DNA from: Gangjinia marincola
GTDB lineage: Bacteria > Bacteroidota > Bacteroidia > Flavobacteriales > Flavobacteriaceae
Length of the DNA: 64,000 nucleotides
Direction of reading: 5' to 3'
Assembly (NCBI RefSeq): GCF_039523415.1
Contig: NZ_BAAAFG010000002.1
Coordinates: 62,001 to 126,000 of the forward strand
The notes under the pieces were generated by a model. That model saw only the letters and a list, made by a program, of their open reading frames with translations, did not search any database and had not been told where the DNA came from. This document shows, piece by piece, positions 1 through 7,932 of this stretch. Made by a program: the position numbers and the translations under genes. Position 1 is the first letter of the stretch, and every line of letters starts with the position of its first letter.

Positions 1-1355
1 TAAGAATGTACGCTGGTCCCGCGTTAATGTATAGCGTTACTACATTAACGCTATTTATTGTTGTAATAGGTTACATGATCTCTCAGGCTCCAATCTTAAC
101 ACTCTATGTCGTAGCGCCATTGCCGTTTCTTTCTTTTGCGATTTACAAGCTCAGCAAAGCAATTCATAAGCGTAGTACAATTGTTCAAGAGTATTTATCT
201 CAACTCAACACTTTTACTCAAGAGAGTTTTAGTGGAATTGCTGTGATTAAATCTTATAGACTGGAACAGAATACCAATAAAAATTTCACTGACCTTGCAA
301 ACAGCAGTAAAGAAAAAAATATTGAACTTGTTAAGGTTCAAGCATTCTTTTTCCCATTAATGATCTTATTAATTGGTGTAAGTAGTACGTTAGTGATTTA
401 TATAGGCGGAAGAAGATTTATACAAGGTGAAATTGAAAGTATTGGAACCATCATTGAGTTTATGTTGTATGTAGGCATGCTTACCTGGCCTGTTGCTACT
501 GTAGGATGGGTTACTTCAATTGTTCAAAGAGCCGAAGCTTCTCAAAAGCGTATCAATGAATTTTTAAACCAAGAACCACAAATTAAAAATCATACGTCGG
601 AAGAGACACCAGTGACTGGAAAAATTATTTTTGACAATGTCTCATTTACTTACGAAGACACTAACATTACCGCTTTAAAAGGAGTTAGCTTTGAAGTTGA
701 TCAAGGAGAAACTCTCGCGATTATTGGGAAAACAGGGTCTGGAAAATCTACCGTTTTAGAACTTATCGGTCGTTTGTATGATGTTGAAAAAGGCCGAATT
801 ACTATTGATGATCAACCGATCACTTCACTTAACTTAACGTCACTACGCAATGCTACCGGGTACGTCCCGCAGGATGCTTTTCTCTTTAGTGACTCAATTA
901 AAAATAACATCAAATTTGGTAAAGAAGATGCCACAGATGACGAAATCATCGTTGCTGCTAAAAAAGCTGCAGTGCACGACAATATCATCAATTTTTCAAA
1001 GAGATATGAAACCGTATTAGGAGAACGCGGCATCACGTTATCTGGCGGACAAAAACAGCGCGTTTCAATTGCCAGAGCCATCATCAAGGACCCACAAATT
1101 CTCTTATTTGACGATTGTCTCTCTGCTGTCGATACTGAAACAGAAGAAGAGATTCTATCTAACCTTTACCAAATAAGCCATAAAAAAACGACGCTTATTG
1201 TTAGTCATCGTATATCTTCAGTAAAAAATGCTGATAAAATTATTGTTTTAGAAGATGGGGAAATTATTCAGCAAGGGTCTCACGATCAACTTATTACCAA
1301 GCACGGATATTATAGGGAACTTTATGAAAAACAACTAAGTGAAAAAGAAAGTTGA
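1..1355 (+). CDS. ABC exporter half-transporter (membrane + ATPase domains), 5' end cut by window
   Basis: The reading frame is open to the left edge, so the N-terminus is outside the window; counting from the first visible ATG (position 6) 449 residues remain of a usual 580 or so. Residues 1-175 carry hydrophobic membrane helices of the exporter type. The nucleotide-binding domain follows: Walker A GKTGSGKST (241-249), signature LSGGQ (345-349), Walker B ending LLFDD (366-370) and switch His401. The residue after the Walker B aspartate is Asp, where most exporters have catalytic Glu; the LLxDDxLSAVD form resembles MdlA and BmrC, which act in heterodimers. Role is probably export of a lipid, drug or peptide across the inner membrane; the substrate cannot be told from sequence. 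The next gene follows after 73 bases. Confidence 0.9.
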   Translation, partial: RMYAGPALMYSVTTLTLFIVVIGYMISQAPILTLYVVAPLPFLSFAIYKLSKAIHKRSTIVQEYLSQLNTFTQESFSGIAVIKSYRLEQNTNKNFTDLANSSKEKNIELVKVQAFFFPLMILLIGVSSTLVIYIGGRRFIQGEIESIGTIIEFMLYVGMLTWPVATVGWVTSIVQRAEASQKRINEFLNQEPQIKNHTSEETPVTGKIIFDNVSFTYEDTNITALKGVSFEVDQGETLAIIGKTGSGKSTVLELIGRLYDVEKGRITIDDQPITSLNLTSLRNATGYVPQDAFLFSDSIKNNIKFGKEDATDDEIIVAAKKAAVHDNIINFSKRYETVLGERGITLSGGQKQRVSIARAIIKDPQILLFDDCLSAVDTETEEEILSNLYQISHKKTTLIVSHRISSVKNADKIIVLEDGEIIQQGSHDQLITKHGYYRELYEKQLSEKES

Positions 1356-1428
1356 TTTTTTTTGGTGTATGTTAATTTTTTTATGATTTTTGACTTGAAA
1401 CTAACAATTAATAAGAAAAACATTTAGT

Positions 1429-1830
1429 ATGAGTGAGCATGACATGAAGGATAATGAAGAAATTTTTTCAAAAGTTTTACGAGCAGGTAGAAGAACCTAT
1501 TTTTTTGATGTACGCTCTACTAAAGCGGATGATTACTATTTAACCATTACTGAAAGTAAGAAATTCACCAATGACGATGGTTCTTATTTCTACAAAAAAC
1601 ATAAAATTTACCTTTATAAAGAAGACTTTGATGGCTTTAAAGAAATCTTAGATGAAGTCACTGGATTCATTGTAGATCAAAAGGGACAGGAAGTCATTAG
1701 TGATCGTCACCAAAGAGACTTTAAAAAACCTGCTGACGAAGCCGAAGTTCCCGTAGCCCAAACAGCAGCTTCAAACGATACTGAGCCTGCTCAAAGTCGT
1801 TTTACTGATGTAGATTTTGACGACATCTAA
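1429..1830 (+). CDS. DUF3276 / PUR-alpha-like nucleic-acid-binding protein
   Basis: A 133-residue protein whose residues about 10-85 match the DUF3276 (PUR-alpha-like) pattern common in Bacteroidota: an opening FSKVLRAGRRTYFFDVR, then YYLTITESKK and a HKIYLYKEDF strand, typical of the PUR fold that binds single-stranded nucleic acid. The C-terminal 45 residues are acidic, low-complexity and probably disordered, ending in DVDFDDI. Cellular role is unproven; the family relation suggests a small DNA- or RNA-binding regulator. The gene ends just before a strong hairpin terminator and looks like a single-gene unit or the end of a two-gene unit with the ABC exporter. Confidence 0.85.
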   Translation: MSEHDMKDNEEIFSKVLRAGRRTYFFDVRSTKADDYYLTITESKKFTNDDGSYFYKKHKIYLYKEDFDGFKEILDEVTGFIVDQKGQEVISDRHQRDFKKPADEAEVPVAQTAASNDTEPAQSRFTDVDFDDI

Positions 1831-1854
1831 AACAGTCTGATTTAATACAAATTG

Positions 1855-1889
1855 AAATCCCCTTTTGCTCATGCTAAAGGGGATTTTTT
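1855..1889 (+). terminator. Rho-independent terminator after the DUF3276 gene
   Basis: An 11-bp perfect stem (AAATCCCCTTT, 1855-1865, pairing with AAAGGGGATTT, 1876-1886) closes a 10-base loop and runs into a T tract (1884-1889). It lies 25 bases after the DUF3276 stop codon and 29 bases before the M14 peptidase start, so it separates the two transcription units. Confidence 0.85.
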
Positions 1890-1917
1890 ATATCTTGTTC
1901 TCAAATCAATTTGATCC

Positions 1918-4434
1918 ATGCGCAATACACTTACTCTATTTGTTCTTTTAGCCTTTTTTTCAGCAACGTTTGCACAAAATGACGTTTCTCTTTCGTACTA
2001 CTTACCTCAAGATGTAATGTATGATCCATCCATCCCAACACCCCAAGAAATCATAGGGTTTACTCCGGGAGAATGGCACGTAACACATGACAAACTGGTT
2101 GAATATATGAAGGCGCTGGCCAAGGCTTCAAACCGAGTTACCCTAGAAAACCGTGGAGAAACCTTTGAAGATCGACCTATTCTTCTACTAACTATTACAT
2201 CTTCAAACAATCATAGCAAAATTGATCAAATTAAAAAAGATCACGTAACCCTAACTATGCCAGAATCAAACGGGGCGATTACCTCATCAATGCCAATAGT
2301 AGTTTATCAGGGTTTTTCTATCCACGGGAATGAACCAAGCGGGTCAAATGCAGCTTTAGTCGCAGCCTACTATTTAGCGGCAGCTCAAGGAGAAAAAATC
2401 AATGATTTGTTGAACAATACCGTTATCCTTTTTGACCCTTCGTTTAATCCAGATGGGTTACAGCGTTTTGCGTACTGGGCTAATACAAATAAAAGTGAGC
2501 ATATAAATCCAGATCCTCAAGATCGGGAATACAGTGAAGTTTGGCCCGGTGGACGAACAAACCACTACTGGTTTGATATGAATCGCGACTGGCTTCCGGT
2601 TCAATTACCAGAATCAAGAGCGCGAATTAAGACATTTCACGATTGGTACCCCAATATTTTGACTGATCATCATGAAATGGGCAGCAACGCCACATTTTTC
2701 TTTCAGCCTGGAATCCAATCTCGTACACATCCTCTCACCCCTAAAATGAATCAACAGCTCACCAAAGAAATTGCAAATTTTCACGCTAAAGCTCTTGATA
2801 ACATAGGTTCATTGTATTATACTGAAGAAAGCTTCGATGATTTTTATTACGGTAAAGGTTCTACGTTTCCAGATATTAACGGAAGCATTGGCATCTTGTT
2901 TGAACAAGCCAGTTCCAGAGGTCATGCACAAGAAACCGAAAACGGCCTTCTAACTTTTCCATTTACCATAAGAAATCAATTTACTGCTGCCTTATCAACA
3001 CTTGAAGCCGCGGTGAACATGAGAAAACAAATCCTGGATTATCAACGCGATTTTTATATAGAAGCCAGAAAGACGGCCGAAAAAGGGGCATATGTTTTTG
3101 GAAACGAAAAAGATGCTGCTTCGGCCTATCATTTGGCAGAAATCCTGAAACGCCATAAGATTGATGTGCATCAGGTAAAACAAGAGTTTGATCTCAATGG
3201 TAAGAAATATCGCCCCGGTTATAGTTACGTCGTTCCAAAAAATCAACGCCAACACAGATTGCTTAAAGGGATGTTTGAAAAACGAACCACTTTTCAGGAT
3301 AGTTTGTTTTACGATATATCAGCATGGACTTTTCCGCTTGCCTTCAATCTTGACTATGCTGAAAATGCATCCTTAGCTAATGCGGGAACTAAGATTGAAT
3401 CGTTAGAAAAACCTTCGGCGAAAGCCATTACAAAGAGTAATTATGGATACGTTATGGAATGGCATGAGTACTACACCCCAAAAGCCCTTAACTTAGTATT
3501 AAATGCAAAATTAAGAGCTAAAGTGGGAATGCAGCCGTTTGAACTCAAGGGAAGCTATTATGATTACGGGACTATTTTCATTCCTGTGCAAAATCAAGAA
3601 TTATCACCAGAGAAACTTGCAGAAAAATTAAATGAAATCAGTAAAGAATCTGGGGTAACTTTTAACCCCGTATCAACCGGATTGACCAAAGGCATCGACC
3701 TTGGAAGTAATCAATTTAGAGCTATAAAAAAGCAAAAGGTCGCCATGTTTGTAGGTAGCGGCATTAATCCCTACGATGCCGGAGAAATTTGGCATTTATT
3801 TGATCAGCGTTATGACATGATGATTACGAAATTAGATGTGAAAAATATGAGTCGTTATGATCTGAGCAAATATACCGATTTGATCATTCCAGCCACATGG
3901 GGGAATCCATTTGATGATAAAGCTGTAGAAAAACTAACTGCGTGGACTAAAAATGGAGGTACATTGATTGGTTATAAAAATGTTGCCAATTGGTTTAAAA
4001 AGAATAAGTTTTTGTCTATTTCGACCAAAAAAACTAAAAATCCTGCTAAAAATGTCACGTTCGAACAAGCACGTAACTTTAATGGTGCTCAAGTGATTGG
4101 TGGCGCTATTTTCAACACGAACTTAGATCGCTCCCATCCTATTGCCTTTGGATACAAAAATGATGAGTTACCCCTATTTAGAAATACGACTTTGTTTGTC
4201 GAATCTGATTCTACCAGCTATAAGAATCCAATAAAATACACTAAAGACCCATTGTTAAGTGGTTATATAAGCGATATAAATCTTGAAGCTTTAAAAGAGA
4301 CCAGACCTTTTGTGCACCAGTCTAAAGGACGCGGTGAGGTAATTTTATTTACAGATAACACTAATTTTAGAGCTTTTTGGTACGGTACGAATAAACTCTT
4401 GATGAACGCTATTTTCTTTGGGGATAAAATGTAG
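1918..4434 (+). CDS. Secreted M14-family zinc carboxypeptidase with C-terminal amidotransferase-like domain
   Basis: An 838-residue protein with a signal peptide (hydrophobic residues 4-18, cleavage likely after SATFA, before Q20). Residues about 55-370 form an M14 zinc carboxypeptidase domain: HGNE at 136-139 supplies the first His and Glu zinc ligands, NRDW at 222-225 fits the substrate-binding Asn-Arg pair, and a DHHEMG motif at 250-255 supplies the later His. Residues about 600-730 resemble a class I glutamine-amidotransferase-like fold (the start of the stretch is KVAMFVGSG), as in large Bacteroidota M14 proteins. No type IX sorting domain is seen. Expected role: extracytoplasmic peptide degradation, probably periplasmic. 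Ends 3 bases from the convergent csaA-like gene. Confidence 0.88.
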   Translation: MRNTLTLFVLLAFFSATFAQNDVSLSYYLPQDVMYDPSIPTPQEIIGFTPGEWHVTHDKLVEYMKALAKASNRVTLENRGETFEDRPILLLTITSSNNHSKIDQIKKDHVTLTMPESNGAITSSMPIVVYQGFSIHGNEPSGSNAALVAAYYLAAAQGEKINDLLNNTVILFDPSFNPDGLQRFAYWANTNKSEHINPDPQDREYSEVWPGGRTNHYWFDMNRDWLPVQLPESRARIKTFHDWYPNILTDHHEMGSNATFFFQPGIQSRTHPLTPKMNQQLTKEIANFHAKALDNIGSLYYTEESFDDFYYGKGSTFPDINGSIGILFEQASSRGHAQETENGLLTFPFTIRNQFTAALSTLEAAVNMRKQILDYQRDFYIEARKTAEKGAYVFGNEKDAASAYHLAEILKRHKIDVHQVKQEFDLNGKKYRPGYSYVVPKNQRQHRLLKGMFEKRTTFQDSLFYDISAWTFPLAFNLDYAENASLANAGTKIESLEKPSAKAITKSNYGYVMEWHEYYTPKALNLVLNAKLRAKVGMQPFELKGSYYDYGTIFIPVQNQELSPEKLAEKLNEISKESGVTFNPVSTGLTKGIDLGSNQFRAIKKQKVAMFVGSGINPYDAGEIWHLFDQRYDMMITKLDVKNMSRYDLSKYTDLIIPATWGNPFDDKAVEKLTAWTKNGGTLIGYKNVANWFKKNKFLSISTKKTKNPAKNVTFEQARNFNGAQVIGGAIFNTNLDRSHPIAFGYKNDELPLFRNTTLFVESDSTSYKNPIKYTKDPLLSGYISDINLEALKETRPFVHQSKGRGEVILFTDNTNFRAFWYGTNKLLMNAIFFGDKM

Positions 4435-4436
4435 TG

Positions 4437-4769
4437 TCAACTAATACGCAAACCGTTTTTTGAAGGCTTATCTAATGTGATCAGTGTAACCTCTTTTCCT
4501 TGAACCGCACCAAGTACAAGACATTCACTCATAAAATTGGCAATTTGCTTAGGAGGAAAGTTTATTACCGCAGCAATCTGTGTACCTATAAGTGCATCAG
4601 GTGAGTAGAGAGCAGTAATTTGAGCAGAGGATTTCTTTATACCAATTTCTTCTCCAAAGTCTATGCTTAATTTGAAAGAAGGATTTCGTGCTTTGGGAAA
4701 TTGCTCAACTGCAATAATAGTTCCCACTCTAATCTCTATTTTTTCAAAATCGGCCCAGGTAATTGTCAT
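4437..4769 (-). CDS. CsaA-like tRNA-binding domain protein
   Basis: A 110-residue protein made entirely of a tRNA-binding OB-fold (EMAP/CsaA type). It starts ITWADFEKIEIRVGTI, the usual opening of CsaA, then has KARNPSFKLSIDFG and ends with ALGAVQG-like LVLGAVQGKEVTLI followed by the conserved late glycine and arginine (NGLRIS). CsaA was described in Bacillus as an export-related chaperone and binds tRNA in vitro; its true job is uncertain. Family members are 108-112 residues, so this is full length. It is transcribed divergently from the thioredoxin-like gene, 68 bases away. Confidence 0.87.
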   Translation of the reverse strand: MTITWADFEKIEIRVGTIIAVEQFPKARNPSFKLSIDFGEEIGIKKSSAQITALYSPDALIGTQIAAVINFPPKQIANFMSECLVLGAVQGKEVTLITLDKPSKNGLRIS

Positions 4770-4837
4770 ATAGTTTATCTTAGGTGTAACTAATTTAGCG
4801 TAATTTCAACTAATTTAATATCACATATTTTTAGCAA

Positions 4838-5398
4838 ATGGCACGAACAGAATCCAACATGATCCCTTTAGGCACTAAGGCCCCTGCGTTTACCTTATTA
4901 GATACGATTACAAACCATATGGTTTCTCTTAAGGATATTCAAGGTGAAAAAGGCACTGTGCTCATGTTTATCTGCAATCATTGCCCCTTTGTGAAGCATG
5001 TAAATGAAGAGATAGTACGATTAGCAAACGACTATCGCGTTATTGGATTTGGATTTGCTGCAATCTCCAGCAATGATGTGCTCAATTATCCTGAAGATCA
5101 TCCCGCATTAATGTATAAAAATGCACAAGATCACGATTTTACATTTCCTTATTTATATGACGAGACTCAACAAGTTGCAAAATCGTATGACGCTGCGTGC
5201 ACTCCGGATTTTTATGTATTTGATGCTGATTTAAACCTAGTTTATCGTGGTCAATTAGATGATTCTCGACCGGGCAATGGTATCCCGGTCACCGGAAGAC
5301 ACCTTAGAGAAGCCCTTGACAATATTTTAAATAACCGACCTCAAAACTCCATTCAAAAACCCAGTATTGGATGTAATATTAAATGGAAAGAGGACTAA
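4838..5398 (+). CDS. Thioredoxin-fold (AhpC/TSA-type) redox protein
   Basis: A 186-residue cytoplasmic protein without a signal peptide. Residues 10-50 have the AhpC/TSA entry (GTKAPAFTLLDT) and the redox motif CNHC (C46-C49) followed by PFVKH, a pattern of the 'thioredoxin family protein' group widespread in Bacteroidota. A third cysteine occurs in ACTPDFYVFD (the cis-proline region), and YRGQLDDSRPGNG is typical of the family's late strand. Likely a thiol peroxidase or reductase; electron donor and substrate are unknown. The following secreted DUF1028 gene starts within 8 bases of the stop, suggesting co-transcription. Confidence 0.85.
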   Translation: MARTESNMIPLGTKAPAFTLLDTITNHMVSLKDIQGEKGTVLMFICNHCPFVKHVNEEIVRLANDYRVIGFGFAAISSNDVLNYPEDHPALMYKNAQDHDFTFPYLYDETQQVAKSYDAACTPDFYVFDADLNLVYRGQLDDSRPGNGIPVTGRHLREALDNILNNRPQNSIQKPSIGCNIKWKED

Positions 5399-5405
5399 AA
5401 CTTTT

Positions 5406-6392
5406 ATGATGAAAAATACATTATTCAATACTATCGCAATTTTAAGTATTACGTGCTCTATACATGCTCAACACACATTCTCTATCGTGGCTGTCGATCC
5501 AGATACGGGTGAAATTGGTAGCGCGGGGGCAACTTGTTTAGGGCAAGAAGATGGAGCCCTGGCGATTAGTGATATCGTTTTAGGCATTGGTGCCATACAT
5601 ACACAATCATTTTATATCCCCGCTAATCAAAATAATGCCAGAACACGCATGGAAATGGGAGATTCACCTCAAGAAATCATAGATTGGCTCATTGCTAATG
5701 ATGTGCAGGGGAATCCCTCTACCAGACAGTACAATATCGTTGATTTGAACGATAGTAATCCACGAAGTGCCGCATTTACAGGAGTGAACTGCTCTGAAGA
5801 GTTTCTCCATATTACCGGTCCTAATTATGCGATTGCGGGAAACATTCTTATCTCTCAAGATGTAGTGACTGATATGGAAACCGCCTTTTTGGCAGCCGAT
5901 GGTACGCTTGCTGATAAATTAATAGCTGCTATGCAAGGGGCAAAACGACCGGGTGCTGATGTTCGCTGTTTGGACGCTGGGATAAGCTCAGCTTCTGCAT
6001 TTATACGCGTAGCAGATCCTTCTGATCAGGATAGCTCTTATGGTAATTTATCTCTAGATTTAAACGTTTGGATTACGACAGAGATATTTGAGCCTATTGA
6101 TGTTCTGCAAGATGCGTACGACCAAACTTTATCCCTTGAAGATAATAAACTTACAAAAACAATCCTTTCGTCTAATCCCGTACAAAGTGAGTTGTCTGTT
6201 AACTCAGGTCAACGTGTTTTTAATGGTTTTACCATCTTTGATATGAACGGAAAAATTGTTTTACAACAAAAATTTAATGCCCCCAAAAACAGATTATCCT
6301 TAAATGTAGATTTTTTAAATAGTGGGATGTACTTCCTGAAGTTAATAAGTGACAAGAGTAAAAATGAACACATTAGATTTATGAAAAAGTAG
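5406..6392 (+). CDS. Secreted DUF1028 protein with type IX secretion C-terminal sorting domain
   Basis: I start at the ATG at 5406 (328 residues), because the longer frame from 5367 overlaps the previous gene and would bury the signal peptide; another ATG lies directly after at 5409. A signal peptide with Lys start and hydrophobic core ends at IHAQ. Residues about 22-235 are a DUF1028 domain: HTFSIVAVDPDTGEIGSAGAT and later RPGADVRCLDAG. DUF1028 is related to Ntn hydrolases, but its activity is not established. The last 75 residues form a type A T9SS sorting domain (ILSSNP start, then IFDMNGK, SGMYFLKL and a basic end). Predicted to be exported by the type IX system and shown at the surface or released. 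Confidence 0.86.
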   Translation: MMKNTLFNTIAILSITCSIHAQHTFSIVAVDPDTGEIGSAGATCLGQEDGALAISDIVLGIGAIHTQSFYIPANQNNARTRMEMGDSPQEIIDWLIANDVQGNPSTRQYNIVDLNDSNPRSAAFTGVNCSEEFLHITGPNYAIAGNILISQDVVTDMETAFLAADGTLADKLIAAMQGAKRPGADVRCLDAGISSASAFIRVADPSDQDSSYGNLSLDLNVWITTEIFEPIDVLQDAYDQTLSLEDNKLTKTILSSNPVQSELSVNSGQRVFNGFTIFDMNGKIVLQQKFNAPKNRLSLNVDFLNSGMYFLKLISDKSKNEHIRFMKK

Positions 6393-6415
6393 TTCTAACC
6401 ATGTTATGAAAGTAT

Positions 6416-6470
6416 AAAGCGAAATCCAGAAAGTACAGTAAGAACCTTACTTCTTAGATTTCGCTTTTTC
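6416..6470. terminator. Nested hairpin terminator between convergent genes
   Basis: An 11-bp perfect stem (AAAGCGAAATC, 6416-6426, with GATTTCGCTTT, 6457-6467) encloses a second 6-bp stem (AGTAAG, 6437-6442, with CTTACT, 6446-6451). A T run follows on the + strand (6465-6469) and A residues precede on the other, so it can serve the DUF1028 gene on + and, less clearly, the PPIase gene on -. It lies in the 117-bp space between the two convergent stops. Confidence 0.75.
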
Positions 6471-6509
6471 TTTAAATTCTACTTGGATGAAAATCGAAGG
6501 TAAAACTTT

Positions 6510-7442
6510 TTATTTCACCTCCATTAACTCAACATCGAATACTAAGGTTGCATTAGGTGGTATTACTCCGCCAGCACCTTGACTTCCATACGCTAGATCT
6601 GATGGGATTACCATCCTGGCCTTATCCCCTACTTGCAAAAGCTGGATACCTTCATCCCATCCGGGAATCACTTGTCCCACACCTATAGGAAACTCAATGG
6701 GCTGATTACGTTTGTAGCTGGAATCAAACACAGTTCCATCGGTCAATTGTCCTTTGTAATGTACCGATACCGTTTTACCTTTTTCTGCCTGTGCACCAGA
6801 TCCTTTATTGATAATCTTGTATCTAAGACCGCTATCTGTTTTATCAAATCCTGCTGCCAGCTTTTCTAAAGCAGCTTCAGAGGCAGCTTTAGCTACTGCC
6901 ATGCGTTTTTCACGTTCATCATCCATAGATTGAAATGCTTTTAAAGCTTCAAAATTTTCAGCCTTATTGCCTTCACGAATAATCTCAACTGATTTCAATT
7001 CGTCGTCCTGCGCTATTGCATCAACCACGTCCTGACCTTCAACTACGTGACCAAAAACAGTGTGCTTTCCGTCCAACCAAGGTGTAGCCACGTGGGTGAT
7101 GAAAAACTGACTCCCATTAGTACCAGGCCCTGCGTTGGCCATGGATAGAATCCCCGGGCGATCGTGTTTTAACTCAGGATGAATTTCATCATCAAATTGA
7201 TATCCCGGATTTCCGGTTCCGGTACCCTGTGGACATCCTCCCTGAATCATAAAATCAGGAATTACCCGGTGAAACTTAAGCCCGTTATAATAAGGTGTTC
7301 CCTCTTCTTTTGCCGTATTTTTTTGATTTCCTTCTGCCAATGCGACAAAATTACCCACTGTTCCCGGAGTTTTTTCATGTTCTAATTGTACTAGTATTTC
7401 TCCTTTTGAGGTGTTGAATTTGGCGTAAAGTCCGTCTTGCAT
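6510..7442 (-). CDS. Dual peptidyl-prolyl isomerase: cyclophilin-FKBP fusion
   Basis: A 310-residue protein joining two unrelated prolyl isomerase families. Residues about 5-160 are cyclophilin, with FHRVI, MIQGG, GSQFFIT and the PWLDGKHTVFG strand that holds the cyclosporin-contact Trp. A charged helical linker (about 160-205) leads to an FKBP domain in the last 100 residues, with SVHYKGQL, GTVFDSS, VIPGWDEGIQLL and VIPPNATLVFDVEL. Such dual-family immunophilins have been described in flavobacteria. No signal peptide, so it should act in the cytoplasm on folding of proline-rich substrates. It has a canonical TATCTTTG box upstream and shares a hairpin terminator with the convergent neighbour. 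Confidence 0.92.
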   Translation of the reverse strand: MQDGLYAKFNTSKGEILVQLEHEKTPGTVGNFVALAEGNQKNTAKEEGTPYYNGLKFHRVIPDFMIQGGCPQGTGTGNPGYQFDDEIHPELKHDRPGILSMANAGPGTNGSQFFITHVATPWLDGKHTVFGHVVEGQDVVDAIAQDDELKSVEIIREGNKAENFEALKAFQSMDDEREKRMAVAKAASEAALEKLAAGFDKTDSGLRYKIINKGSGAQAEKGKTVSVHYKGQLTDGTVFDSSYKRNQPIEFPIGVGQVIPGWDEGIQLLQVGDKARMVIPSDLAYGSQGAGGVIPPNATLVFDVELMEVK

Positions 7443-7464
7443 GCTTCTATTTTTTAATGAGCGG

Positions 7465-7472
7465 CAAAGATA
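7465..7472 (-). promoter_or_regulatory. Promoter -7 element of the PPIase gene
   Basis: On the minus strand the box reads TATCTTTG followed by C, an exact fit to the Bacteroidota -7 consensus TAnnTTTG, 22 bases before the PPIase ATG. A TTTCA about 20 bases further upstream is a weak match to the -33 TTTG element. A short leader is normal in this phylum. Confidence 0.5.
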
Positions 7473-7545
7473 CTTTTTTGAATGGAGGTAATGAAATCGA
7501 AGATGTTAGATATTATGTAAATTACATTAATGTCATATTATTTTT

Positions 7546-7562
7546 ACGGATTACAAATCCGT
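7546..7562. repeat. Short palindrome, REP-like (ACGGATT-ACA-AATCCGT)
   Basis: A 7-bp perfect inverted repeat with a 3-base loop. From memory, the core GGATTtgtAATCC on the opposite strand is a frequent intergenic motif in Bacteroidota genomes; that frequency was not checked here. Confidence 0.5.
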
Positions 7563-7683
7563 GCTAACTAATCCAAGATAGTTATAAATGGTCATCCTTT
7601 TATTTCGGGCTCAAGATAGATTCTACATTCTTTTGCTCTCAGCCAAAGTGGTTCTTTTCAAAATCTAAGGTTTACTAGATAAG

Positions 7684-7719
7684 ATCCCATCTTTCAACAA
7701 GCTCAAGATTTTTTGGGAT
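7684..7719. repeat. Inverted repeat with bulge
   Basis: ATCCCA (7684-7689) pairs with TGGGAT (7714-7719), and an inner TCTT (7690-7693) pairs with AAGA (7705-7708), leaving a bulge of T residues on the right arm. A moderately stable stem-loop in the gene-free gap before recQ. Confidence 0.35.
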
Positions 7720-7783
7720 GATTCTCTTAGATAATGGTCTTACTCCTTCGCATGGGCTTCGGCGGTACGCAGTCGCCAGCATA

Positions 7784-7820
7784 AGCCTTTCGGCAGGCCT
7801 GTCTGCCGATCAGGAAGGCT
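7784..7820. repeat. Long bulged hairpin (GC-rich)
   Basis: The inner arm TCGGCAG (7790-7796) pairs perfectly with CTGCCGA (7803-7809) around a 6-base loop; the outer arm AGCCTT (7784-7789) pairs with AAGGCT (7815-7820) across a 5-base bulge. The architecture, a long GC-rich stem with a bulge on one arm, resembles REP elements. Confidence 0.5.
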
Positions 7821-7846
7821 CAAGACAAATTTTTCGCACTAATCTC

Positions 7847-7868
7847 CTCAGAGATTTGGCTCTCTGAG
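7847..7868. repeat. 8-bp perfect hairpin
   Basis: CTCAGAGA (7847-7854) pairs with TCTCTGAG (7861-7868) around TTTGGC. Part of the hairpin array before recQ. Confidence 0.5.
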
Positions 7869-7871
7869 ATA

Positions 7872-7885
7872 CCGCCTTGCGGCGG
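7872..7885. repeat. GC-only small hairpin
   Basis: CCGCC (7872-7876) pairs with GGCGG (7881-7885) around a TTGC tetraloop, three bases after the previous hairpin ends. Confidence 0.45.
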
Positions 7886-7900
7886 CATGAGTGATTCACA

Positions 7901-7923
7901 CTATTTTGCCGCTGGCAAAATAG
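7901..7923. repeat. 10-bp perfect hairpin next to the recQ stop
   Basis: CTATTTTGCC (7901-7910) pairs perfectly with GGCAAAATAG (7914-7923) around a GCT loop. It begins 10 bases after the recQ stop when read on the minus strand and may protect or end that transcript, but it lacks a following T run. Confidence 0.55.
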
Positions 7924-7932
7924 GTTCTCTAC

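Larger units (their letters stand above)
7443..7932. other. 490-bp gene-free gap with hairpin array
   Basis: The stretch between the PPIase start and the recQ stop has no plausible gene on either strand. Its first 100 bases are AT-rich and hold the PPIase promoter; the last 190 are visibly richer in GC than the surroundings. Six inverted repeats follow one another (listed separately). The octamer GCTCAAGA occurs three times (around 7609, 7701 and 7818). The whole looks like decayed REP-like or MITE-like sequence; it may also help end recQ transcription, though none of the hairpins has a good T tract. Confidence 0.6.
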
